From: Dehalococcoidia bacterium
Lineage (GTDB): Bacteria > Chloroflexota > Dehalococcoidia > Lucifugimonadales > GCA-002694895
Direction of reading: 5' to 3'
Assembly (NCBI GenBank): GCA_029936815.1
Contig: JAPYRX010000006.1
Location: 39,182-103,181 of the forward strand
DNA length: 64,000 nucleotides
In this document: piece after piece, positions 36,470 through 44,540 of the stretch
How positions within the stretch are numbered: position 1 is the stretch's first letter
How the letters are laid out: every line of letters begins with the position of its first letter
Program-made: the position numbers and the translations under genes
Notes under the pieces: generated by a model
Database searches by the model: none
Seen by the model: the letters and a program-made list of their open reading frames with translations, nothing else
Told to the model about the DNA's origin: nothing

Positions 36470-36528
36470 GTCAATCAATGCATTACTATTTAATAATATT
36501 AATGTAGATTGATTTTAAAGCATATTAT
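36470..36528 (+). promoter_or_regulatory. Structured 5' leader of ahcY, possible pseudoknot
   Basis: TCAATC (36471-36476) pairs with GATTGA (36507-36512). TGCATTA (36479-36485) pairs with TAATGTA (36500-36506) with one G-U pair, leaving a 2-nt bulge. The 14-nt loop contains ATAATAT (36493-36499), which is complementary to ATATTAT (36522-36528) just before the AAAAGG ribosome site, so an H-type pseudoknot could form. It sits before S-adenosylhomocysteine and S-adenosylmethionine enzymes. I could not match it to a known SAM or SAH riboswitch class. The pseudoknot pairing is A/T only and therefore weak evidence. Confidence 0.45.
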
Positions 36529-36544
36529 ATAAAAGGTGTTATAA

Positions 36545-37810
36545 ATGACTGAATTAAAATACGATGTTAAAGATTTAAGCCTTGCTGCAGAGGGACTTAG
36601 GAGAATTGAATGGTCTCAAAAAGAAATGCCTGTATTGAACCAAATACACAAAAGATTTATTAAAGAAAAACCATTAAATGGTATGAGGATTGGTGCATGT
36701 TTACATATAACTACTGAAACAGCATACTTGGCTAAGATTTTAAAAGATGGTGGAGCTGAAGTTGCAATGTGTGCGAGTAATCCTTTAAGTACTCAAGATG
36801 ATGTTGCAGCAGCTTTAGTCTCTGAGTATGAGATACCAACGTTTTCTATAAGAGGTGAAGATAATAATACTTACTATGATCATTTGACTAAAGTTTGTGA
36901 TTTTGAACCGAACATGACAATGGATGATGGCGCTGATATGGTTGCTATGATTCATAAGGATCGCACTAAACTCATAGATAATATTTTAGGTGGGAGTGAA
37001 GAAACTACAACGGGAATTATAAGATTAAGGAGCTTGGCTTCTCAAAACAAGTTGATGTATCCTGTTATCGCTGTAAATGACGCTGATACAAAACATTTAT
37101 TTGATAATCGTTATGGCACAGGGCAAAGTACTTTAGATGGAATTACTAGAGCCACAAATATATTATGGGCTGGTAAAACTGTAGTTGTAGCTGGATACGG
37201 ATGGTGTGGAAAAGGTATCGCTAAAAGAGCTGACGGAATGGGATCTAATGTTATAGTAACCGAAGTTGATCCTGTAAGTGCATTAGAAGCGGTAATGGAT
37301 GGATATAGAGTTATGAAAATGGAAGACGCTGCAAAAATTGGAGAGGTTTTTATTACTGTAACTGGTGGTATGAATGCAGTTGGAATTGATGCTATAAAAA
37401 ACCTTAAATCAGGAGCAATAATTGCAAATAGCGGACATTTTAATGTGGAAATAGACATTGAGTCTTTAGAAAAAGAGTCAGATTCAAGTAAACAAATATT
37501 AAATTCTGTAAAACAATATACTTTATATGACGGAAGACAGATTTTCTTATTGGGAGAAGGTAGGTTGATTAATTTGGCAGCAGCAGAAGGACATCCTTCT
37601 GGTGTCATGGATCTTAGTTTTGCTGGCCAAGCGCTTGCTGCTGAGTTCATTCAAAATAATAATACTGAATTGAATAATACAGTACATGCATTACCAGTAG
37701 AATTAGATAAAGAAATAGCTATGTTAAAATTACAGGGAATGAATGTAAGTATAGATGAATTATCTGAAGAACAAGAAAAATATCTTAATAGTTGGGATAT
37801 TGGAACATAA
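36545..37810 (+). CDS. ahcY: Adenosylhomocysteinase
   Basis: AhcY splits S-adenosylhomocysteine into adenosine and homocysteine using bound NAD. The 421-residue protein has [31 protein letters not shown], and the NAD-binding [18 protein letters not shown]. The C-terminal part is the family lid region ([23 protein letters not shown]). It lacks the roughly 40-residue insertion of some bacterial forms. It is followed by metK within 14 bp, which together with the PfkB kinase makes a methyl-cycle operon. Its leader is structured. Confidence 0.97.
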   Translation: MTELKYDVKDLSLAAEGLRRIEWSQKEMPVLNQIHKRFIKEKPLNGMRIGACLHITTETAYLAKILKDGGAEVAMCASNPLSTQDDVAAALVSEYEIPTFSIRGEDNNTYYDHLTKVCDFEPNMTMDDGADMVAMIHKDRTKLIDNILGGSEETTTGIIRLRSLASQNKLMYPVIAVNDADTKHLFDNRYGTGQSTLDGITRATNILWAGKTVVVAGYGWCGKGIAKRADGMGSNVIVTEVDPVSALEAVMDGYRVMKMEDAAKIGEVFITVTGGMNAVGIDAIKNLKSGAIIANSGHFNVEIDIESLEKESDSSKQILNSVKQYTLYDGRQIFLLGEGRLINLAAAEGHPSGVMDLSFAGQALAAEFIQNNNTELNNTVHALPVELDKEIAMLKLQGMNVSIDELSEEQEKYLNSWDIGT

Positions 37811-37824
37811 ATCGGAGGTATAAA

Positions 37825-39027
37825 TTGAGTTACGATTTTATAAATGCAGAATCTTATTTATTTACATCGGAATCTGTAACAGAAGGACATCCCGATAAAA
37901 TATGCGATCAAATCTCTGATTCAGTTTTGGATAGTATTTTAGCTATTGATCCAATGGCACGAGTTGCTTGTGAGGTATCTATTACTACAGGACTAGTAGT
38001 TATCATGGGAGAAATAAGTACACATGCATATGTTGATATTCCTTCTGTGGTTAGGAAAGTAATTTCAAATATAGGATTTAATGATCCAATTTTAGGCTTT
38101 GATTCAAAATCTTGTGGCATTATGTTATCAATAAATGAACAATCACAAGATATATCTCAAGGCGTATCTGAATCTTTAGAAAAACGATCTAATGACAATG
38201 ATGAAAAATCAATTATAGGAGCTGGAGATCAAGGTATGATGGTTGGTTTTGCTTGTAAAGAAACTGATGAATTAATGCCTCTACCTATAACTTTGTCTCA
38301 TAAATTAGTACAACAATTATCACAAGTTAGAAATAGTAATGAAATAGACTATCTAAGACCAGATGGTAAATCTCAAGTTACTATTGAATATTCCAACGGC
38401 AGACCTAAAAGAGTGGATACAGTAGTAATAAGTACTCAACATAATCCGGAAGTTGAACAGGAAACTATTAGAGAAGATGTTATAAATAAAGTTATAAATA
38501 AAATTATCCCACAAAATATGGTCGATGATAAAACCAAGTACCATGTGAATCCTTCAGGAAGATTTGTTATTGGAGGACCAACTGGAGACACAGGCCTTAC
38601 TGGACGAAAAATTTTAGTAGATACATACGGAGGTTTTGCAAGACATGGAGGAGGAGCTTTTTCAGGGAAAGATCCTACTAAAGTTGATAGATCCGGCGCA
38701 TACGCGGCAAGATGGGTAGCGAAAAATATTGTTGCAGCTGGTGTAGCTGATTTATGCGAAGTACAACTTGCTTACGCGATTGGTATGGCTGAACCAGTGT
38801 CAATATCAGTTGAAACTTATGGTACAGCTAAATTTTCTTATAATCAGATTATTGAAATAATTAATAAAGTTTTCGATTTAAGACCTGCTGCTATAATTGA
38901 ACAATTGAACTTACGTTCTCCGATATATTATCCTACAAGTTTTTATGGACATTTTGGTAGATTAGATTTAGATTTACCTTGGGAAAAATTAAATAAAGTA
39001 GACGATATAAAAAACCTTATAAAATAA
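37825..39027 (+). CDS. metK: S-adenosylmethionine synthetase
   Basis: MetK makes S-adenosylmethionine from methionine and ATP. I place the start at TTG 37825, 5 nt after GGAGGTA; the track's earlier start lies inside ahcY and is not conserved. The 400-residue product shows [32 protein letters not shown], and the phosphate-binding [14 protein letters not shown] and [19 protein letters not shown]. All expected metal and substrate residues appear intact. Confidence 0.97.
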   Translation: MSYDFINAESYLFTSESVTEGHPDKICDQISDSVLDSILAIDPMARVACEVSITTGLVVIMGEISTHAYVDIPSVVRKVISNIGFNDPILGFDSKSCGIMLSINEQSQDISQGVSESLEKRSNDNDEKSIIGAGDQGMMVGFACKETDELMPLPITLSHKLVQQLSQVRNSNEIDYLRPDGKSQVTIEYSNGRPKRVDTVVISTQHNPEVEQETIREDVINKVINKIIPQNMVDDKTKYHVNPSGRFVIGGPTGDTGLTGRKILVDTYGGFARHGGGAFSGKDPTKVDRSGAYAARWVAKNIVAAGVADLCEVQLAYAIGMAEPVSISVETYGTAKFSYNQIIEIINKVFDLRPAAIIEQLNLRSPIYYPTSFYGHFGRLDLDLPWEKLNKVDDIKNLIK

Positions 39028-39048
39028 ACAAGGATTCAATTTCATATA

Positions 39049-40470
39049 ATGAAAAAAATCAATTTTGGCACTGATGGTTGGAGAGGTATAATTGCTGATG
39101 ATTTTACTTATGACAATGTAGATTTGTGTGGTTGGGCAATTGTTTCCTATATTAAAGAAAATCTTAAAAACGAAAGAGGAGTAGTATTAGGTTATGATAG
39201 TCGATTCACTTCTAAAGAATCCGCAGATTTATTAGCTACAATTTTTTTAAATTCAGGTATCGACACATATTTGGTGACTGAACCAACTCCTACTCCGGTT
39301 ATAACAAATGAAGTTGTTTCTAGAGGTTTTGATTTAGGGGTGATTATTACCGCAAGTCATAATGACTATAAATGGAATGGAATTAAGTTGCGAAACTCAA
39401 AAGGGATATCATTAACTAAAGAAAACTTAAAATTTATCGAATCAAATATTTCTAATAAAAAAAGAATAGAAATTTCTAAAAATTACACTAAAAATATAAA
39501 AGGATTATTAACACAAATATCTCCTAGACAAGGTTACTTGGACGATTTAAGAGAAAAACTACCAATATCTGGATTACGTAACACAGATATGAAAATATTG
39601 ATTGATAATATGTATGGGACTACATCCGGTTACATAGAAGATTTATTGGATGACGCTGATTCAAGCCCTGTTGTAGATTCATTACACAACTTTAATAATC
39701 CTTTTTTTCCAGGAATTAAAAGACCAGAACCTATAATTGAAAATTTGTCTAGCATGTCTGAGAAAATGAAAAAAGAAAATTATTCAGTAGGATTTGCTTT
39801 TGATTTAGACGGAGATAGAATAGGAGTAGTTGATGAAAATGGAGATATTTTAGAAACTTATGAAATATTCTTATTATTATCATATTATTTTTTAGAGTAC
39901 AAGAAGAAAACTTTACCTATAGCAAAAAGTTTATCTGTAAGTAATACAATTAATAATTTGGCATCTCACTATAATGTCCCTGTTTTGGAAACTCCCGTTG
40001 GATTTAAATATTTAAGTACACATTTATCAAAAAATAGAGTAATGATAGCCGGCGAAGAAAGTGGAGGGTTTGGATTTGACGAATTTAAAGATAGAGATGG
40101 ATTGGTTAGTTGTATTTTGATTTTAGACTTGATAACTATGTCAGGATTAAGTTTGAGCCGTATTTTAGATCAAGTAAAGACAATTAGCGGAGGCACATTT
40201 TTCCATAGACAAGATATTGATTTTAATCCAGATAAAAGAGATGATTTGTTACAATCATTGAAATCCGTTTCTCCAAATCATATTTATGATTTGGGTATTA
40301 GCTACATTGACGAAAAAGATGGCGTTAAATTTTCTTACATTGATGGTAGTTGGATCCTTATTCGTATTTCAGGCACAGAAAATGTTATAAGAATATATGC
40401 GGAATCAACTGATGAGAAAACAATAAAATTAATGACATCAAATCTTCTTTCAAAAATTGTTATTAGGTGA
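39049..40470 (+). CDS. Phosphohexomutase (phosphoglucomutase/phosphomannomutase family)
   Basis: This 473-residue protein is a four-domain alpha-D-phosphohexomutase. The phosphoserine loop is TASHNDYKWNG, the metal site is DLDGDRIG, the sugar-binding loop is GEESGGFG and the phosphate-binding loop is RISGTENVIRIYAE. The family interconverts hexose 1- and 6-phosphates for glycan and nucleotide-sugar synthesis. It follows metK by 21 bp. Its 3' end overlaps the convergent GreA-type gene by 8 bp. Glucose versus mannose specificity is open. Confidence 0.92.
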   Translation: MKKINFGTDGWRGIIADDFTYDNVDLCGWAIVSYIKENLKNERGVVLGYDSRFTSKESADLLATIFLNSGIDTYLVTEPTPTPVITNEVVSRGFDLGVIITASHNDYKWNGIKLRNSKGISLTKENLKFIESNISNKKRIEISKNYTKNIKGLLTQISPRQGYLDDLREKLPISGLRNTDMKILIDNMYGTTSGYIEDLLDDADSSPVVDSLHNFNNPFFPGIKRPEPIIENLSSMSEKMKKENYSVGFAFDLDGDRIGVVDENGDILETYEIFLLLSYYFLEYKKKTLPIAKSLSVSNTINNLASHYNVPVLETPVGFKYLSTHLSKNRVMIAGEESGGFGFDEFKDRDGLVSCILILDLITMSGLSLSRILDQVKTISGGTFFHRQDIDFNPDKRDDLLQSLKSVSPNHIYDLGISYIDEKDGVKFSYIDGSWILIRISGTENVIRIYAESTDEKTIKLMTSNLLSKIVIR

Positions 40471-41350
40471 TTTTTACTATTTTATAACCTACATTTCCTG
40501 CAGGAGCAGTTACAATTACTGTTTCGTTTTCAGTTTTACCTACTAATGCCTTACCTATTGGTGATTCAACAGATATTTTAGAGATACTTACATCTGCCTC
40601 AGGAGATGCTACCAAGCTTATTTTCACTCTTGTTTTATTGTTTTGGAGTATAGTTACTTTTGATCCGATTTTTGCAATTTTGTTTGTTTTAGAATTTTTC
40701 TTGGTATTTATTATTTCAGACTTTCTCAATGTTTCATCGATAGTTTTTATTTGAGATTCAATTAATCCTTGTTTCTCTCTAGCAGCTTCTAGCGGGGCAT
40801 TTTCTCTGAAATCTTTATCTGCTGCAGCTTTATTTATATCTTCAACCACGTCTTCTCTTTCTTTGAATTTTATCGCTAAGTCACTTACCAAGCTATCATG
40901 ATATTCTTGTGATATTTCTATGATGTCTTCTTCGTGTAATCTAGATTTTAGATTTAAAGATCCAGTTCTACGTCCTTTTTTATTTCTTATATGATTACTT
41001 AAATTTGCATCTGTGAATTTGATTTTTTCATCATTAGAATCTGGGTTATGAAGAAAACTTAAAAAGTCTCTTGCTACTGTTAATTTTTTTGAAGCATTAA
41101 AATTTGAATGTTTTATATTAGTGATTTGTACATATTGCTCTATAAAACTTGGTTCTATTAAATTGAGATTGATATTATCCATATTTAAATCTTCATTGTA
41201 TGATTTGGGTTCTAGACACTCGGAAAGCCATTGGATAAAAGATGAAAGATCATTTTTTATACTTTCTTTCCTAGATTTACGCATTCTATTTGTGTATAAA
41301 TTAACTGCTTTTATAAGATTTTCTGAAGGTTTTGTTTGGCTTTTAGACAT
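40463..41350 (-). CDS. GreA/GreB-type protein with N-terminal recombinase-like domain
   Basis: This 295-residue protein has two parts. Residues 1 to about 110 resemble the SAM-like core-binding domain of tyrosine recombinases (LIKAVNLYTNRMRKSRKESIKNDLSSFIQWL). Residues from about 135 are a GreA-like transcript-cleavage factor: a coiled-coil with DKDFRENAPLEAAREKQGLIESQI and a C-terminal FKBP-like domain with SPIGKALVGKTENETVIVTAPAG. Normal GreA is about 158 residues. The coiled-coil tip DFREN retains acidic residues in the place that normally reaches the RNA polymerase active site. It precedes polA on the minus strand with a 21-bp gap on its 5' side. Confidence 0.8.
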   Translation of the reverse strand: MSKSQTKPSENLIKAVNLYTNRMRKSRKESIKNDLSSFIQWLSECLEPKSYNEDLNMDNINLNLIEPSFIEQYVQITNIKHSNFNASKKLTVARDFLSFLHNPDSNDEKIKFTDANLSNHIRNKKGRRTGSLNLKSRLHEEDIIEISQEYHDSLVSDLAIKFKEREDVVEDINKAAADKDFRENAPLEAAREKQGLIESQIKTIDETLRKSEIINTKKNSKTNKIAKIGSKVTILQNNKTRVKISLVASPEADVSISKISVESPIGKALVGKTENETVIVTAPAGNVGYKIVKIT

Positions 41351-41371
41351 CTTAACTCCAATTAAAAATTA

Positions 41372-44179
41372 TTATTTCATTTCCCCTAGGTTACTACCTA
41401 TTTGTAGATTTATATTTAAAGGAACTACTAATTGTACTACATTAGTCATAATAATGGTAAGTATATTTATTAACTCTTTTGTTTCAGATTTTTCAGATTC
41501 AAATATAAGTTCATCATGTACTTGTAATAACATTTTACTTTGTAATTTTTTGTTCTCTAATTCAGTGTGGATTTTAATCATAGATAATTTGATGATTTCT
41601 GCTGCAGACCCTTGTATGGGCATATTAATTGCCATTCTTTCAGCATGAGCTTGTATCCTTTTATCGTTTGCATAAATTTCTGGGATATGTCTTTTTCTAC
41701 CAAATATAGTTTCAACATACCCCTTATCTTTAACATCAGATTTTGTCTTATTAATATAATCTGAGATTTGAGGAAACCTTTTGAAATATATTTCTATAAA
41801 ATCTTTTCCTTGATTAACACTTAAATCAGTTTGTTTTGAAATTCCATAGGGACTAAGTCCATAAAGAACCCCAAAGTTTAGAATTTTAGCAATTCTTCTC
41901 ATATCTTCTGTAACATTTTCTATTCCACACCCATACATTGTTGCAGCTGTAAAATTATGAATATCCTCTCCATTTTTAAAAGCATCTATTAAATTTTGGT
42001 CTTTAGAAAAATGCGCTAGTACCCTAAGTTCGATTTGCGAATAATCAGCAGAAATAAATTGATGGTTATCAATTTGAACTTCAAAAGCTGCTCTTACTAA
42101 TTTCCCTGACAGTGTTTTTTTTGGGATAGTTTGTAAATTAGGTTCATTGCTTGACAATCTTCCTGTTGAAGTTCCTGACTGATTAAATTTTGTATGAATT
42201 CGATTCGTATTTTGATTAATTAGTTTAGGCAATGTATTTATGTAAGATGATAATAATTTTGATAATTCTCTGTACTCTTGGATTAATTCTAAGAATTGTA
42301 AATTTCTTGAGTCTTCTAATGCAGGAGTATAATTGGTTTTAGATTTGAATTTTTCAACTAATTTATCTTTTAAATCTGTAATTGATTGAGAATCTGTAGA
42401 ATAGCCTGATTTAGTTTTTTTGGTTTTGGGTAAATCGAATTTTTCAAATAATATTTTACTTAATTGTTGAGGAGAATTTAAATTTATTTCTTCATTAGTA
42501 AGTTCTTTCGCTCTAGATTCTAATATTATTATTTTTTTGGCAAATGTTTTGTTGAGATCATTTAAATACTTTATATTTATTGGCATACCAAAATTTTGCA
42601 TACAAATTAAAATTGGGATCAATTCCATTTCTATATTATTGAATAAGTCATCGAGGTTGTTAATCTTTAATTCTTTTTCAAATATAGTTTTTAGTTTGTA
42701 CGTGTAGATTGCATCATTAATTGCGTATTCTGCAATTTGATTTACAGTTTTATCAGCAATATTAGATATGGTTTTGCCCTTGCCTATAATTTCAGATAAT
42801 TGAGTTAAATTTACATTGAATAAGTCATTAGATATATTTTTCAAGCCTAGATTTCTATAGTTTAATAAATGTGCTGCAATTAATGTGTCAAATTTGAAAT
42901 TATTAATCGTAATATGTTCATTTAATTTTTTGTACTGACTTAGAAGTACTGAGTGATCAAAGTTGATATTATGACCGATTTTAAGGATTTTTTCGGATTC
43001 AAAAATTGGTTTTAATTTTTGTAGGGTTTCTAAAATAGGAAGGTTGTTATCATTAGTATGTTGCAAGGGTAAGTAAAAGCCCTCAGATTCATTATAGCTT
43101 AAAGAAATTCCAACTATGTTATTGTCGATCATACTTAAGGAAGTAGTCTCTGTATCAAATGCTATTTCTTTTTGATCGTATAATTTCACAATTAGTTTAT
43201 CTAATTTTTTTACATCATCTATTATATGAAGTTTAAATCTTTTTTGATTTTTTGATTTTCCTTCAATCGATTCTGTGTTTGATTCGTTAAACAATGATTT
43301 TTGATATCTACTACTTAAAGATTTAAATTCGAATTTTTCGAAAAGATTCAACAATCCGGATTTGTTTATATTAGAGATATTCAGTTTGTTAAAATCTATT
43401 TCTATATCAACGTCTAATTTTAGTTCTACAAGCGATTTGGCCCGTATCGAATTTTTCGCATACGTATCAAGGTTACTTCGTAATTTTTCTTGAGGGATTT
43501 TGTCTAGATTCGAAAAAACATTATCAATTGTTTTGTATTCATTAAGTAATTTGATTGCTGTTTTTTTTCCTACTCCTGGAATACCGGGGATATTGTCAGA
43601 ACTATCTCCAGTTAAAGACTTGTAATCAATGATTTGATCAGGTGACAATCCTAAATATGTGTTTTTTATTTCTTCTTCATTAAATGTTTTTAAATCACCA
43701 GTTTTTGATGTGGTGACAATATAAACATTTTCTTTTACAAGTTGATGCAGATCAGAATCTCCAGAAAATATGAAAACTTCATCGTCTTTATTCTGACTTA
43801 GTTTATTACTTAATGTACCTAAAATATCGTCAGCTTCAAAATTCTTCTCAGAAAATGATTCTATGTTAGTATTTGGTAATTCTTGTGTTATTAGATTTAA
43901 TTGTATTTTTAATTCGTTTGGAGCTTCAGATCTGTTTGCTTTGTATTCTGTATACATCTTGTTTCTAAAAGTTGGCCCTTTGGTATCAAATGCAACTCCT
44001 ATATGAGTAGGTTTTATTGAATTTATCAGTTTTAAAATTGTGTTAAAGAAACCATAAATAGCGCTTAATTCTATTCCTTCACTATTTAGCATGGGAGCTT
44101 TTATCCCGTACCATGATCTGAACATTAAGTAATGACCATCTATAAATAAAAATTTATTTTTATTTTCTTTATTATTAAT
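41372..44179 (-). CDS. polA: DNA polymerase I with active proofreading domain (apparent ATT start)
   Basis: The track starts at ATG 44125, but the conserved N-terminus KFLFIDGHYLMFRSWYG lies partly upstream. It includes the metal-binding Asp of the 5'-nuclease domain. The frame is open back to a TAA but has no ATG, GTG or TTG there. AAGGA followed after 8 nt by ATT at 44179 is the best start, giving 935 residues. The 5' nuclease includes IPGVGKKTAIKLL. The 3'-5' exonuclease keeps DTE, the NxxxD in GHNINFDHSVL, and YAINDA. The polymerase has DYSQIELRVLAH, the RRIAKILNFGVLYG helix and QVHDELIFE. All three activities look intact. Confidence 0.93.
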   Translation of the reverse strand: MNNKENKNKFLFIDGHYLMFRSWYGIKAPMLNSEGIELSAIYGFFNTILKLINSIKPTHIGVAFDTKGPTFRNKMYTEYKANRSEAPNELKIQLNLITQELPNTNIESFSEKNFEADDILGTLSNKLSQNKDDEVFIFSGDSDLHQLVKENVYIVTTSKTGDLKTFNEEEIKNTYLGLSPDQIIDYKSLTGDSSDNIPGIPGVGKKTAIKLLNEYKTIDNVFSNLDKIPQEKLRSNLDTYAKNSIRAKSLVELKLDVDIEIDFNKLNISNINKSGLLNLFEKFEFKSLSSRYQKSLFNESNTESIEGKSKNQKRFKLHIIDDVKKLDKLIVKLYDQKEIAFDTETTSLSMIDNNIVGISLSYNESEGFYLPLQHTNDNNLPILETLQKLKPIFESEKILKIGHNINFDHSVLLSQYKKLNEHITINNFKFDTLIAAHLLNYRNLGLKNISNDLFNVNLTQLSEIIGKGKTISNIADKTVNQIAEYAINDAIYTYKLKTIFEKELKINNLDDLFNNIEMELIPILICMQNFGMPINIKYLNDLNKTFAKKIIILESRAKELTNEEINLNSPQQLSKILFEKFDLPKTKKTKSGYSTDSQSITDLKDKLVEKFKSKTNYTPALEDSRNLQFLELIQEYRELSKLLSSYINTLPKLINQNTNRIHTKFNQSGTSTGRLSSNEPNLQTIPKKTLSGKLVRAAFEVQIDNHQFISADYSQIELRVLAHFSKDQNLIDAFKNGEDIHNFTAATMYGCGIENVTEDMRRIAKILNFGVLYGLSPYGISKQTDLSVNQGKDFIEIYFKRFPQISDYINKTKSDVKDKGYVETIFGRKRHIPEIYANDKRIQAHAERMAINMPIQGSAAEIIKLSMIKIHTELENKKLQSKMLLQVHDELIFESEKSETKELINILTIIMTNVVQLVVPLNINLQIGSNLGEMK

Positions 44180-44284
44180 TGTAATAATCCTTGAATTTCC
44201 ATGTTAAAATATATTGTAAGGCTATCTATCTAAATATACTATTAAATTTGTCAAAATAAACTTCAATCAACTTCTAGGAGAACT

Positions 44285-44533
44285 ATGACTTATATTATTT
44301 CAAAAACATGTGTCGGATTAAAAGACGGGTCGTGTGTTGATGTGTGTCCAGTTGATTGCATATATACAACGGATAATGATGATCAATATTTTATTAATCC
44401 TGAAGAGTGCATAGATTGTGCTGCTTGTGAACCGGTGTGTCCTGTTGAAGCTATATATGCAGAGGAAGATGTTCCAAAAGATCAAGAAAATTATATTGAT
44501 AAGAATTATAATTATTTTAATTTAGAAAAATAA
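44285..44533 (+). CDS. 4Fe-4S ferredoxin
   Basis: This 82-residue protein is a soluble electron carrier. It has cysteines in SCVDVCPVDCIY and the second motif CIDCAACEPVCPVEAIY, as in FdxA-type 7Fe/8Fe ferredoxins; the first cysteine group (TCVGLKDGSCVDVCP) has the longer spacing typical of a 3Fe-4S or modified cluster. TAGGAGA precedes the ATG. It lies 7 bp before aconitase, an Fe-S enzyme. A TTGTAA-N15-TATACT pair near 44215-44241 may be its promoter. Confidence 0.93.
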   Translation: MTYIISKTCVGLKDGSCVDVCPVDCIYTTDNDDQYFINPEECIDCAACEPVCPVEAIYAEEDVPKDQENYIDKNYNYFNLEK

Positions 44534-44540
44534 ATCAATC

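Noticed and set aside
36470-36528. Assignment of the ahcY leader to a known SAM-II, SAM-V or SAH riboswitch
   Set aside because: I could not align the conserved core nucleotides of those classes, so I report it only as a structured leader.
37111-37650. 179-residue minus-strand ORF
   Set aside because: Lies entirely within ahcY in the complementary frame; ahcY is fully conserved here, so this is a shadow ORF.
38461-38520. Direct repeat GTTATAAATAAA in metK
   Set aside because: It encodes the ordinary protein sequence VINKVINKI and occurs only twice in tandem; coding explanation is sufficient.
44123-44200. Frameshift explanation for polA using the ATG near 44197 (MEIQGLL frame)
   Set aside because: It would need a base change in the A-rich stretch and the ATG has no ribosome-binding site, while the SD before ATT is well placed. 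Raw reads could still overturn this.
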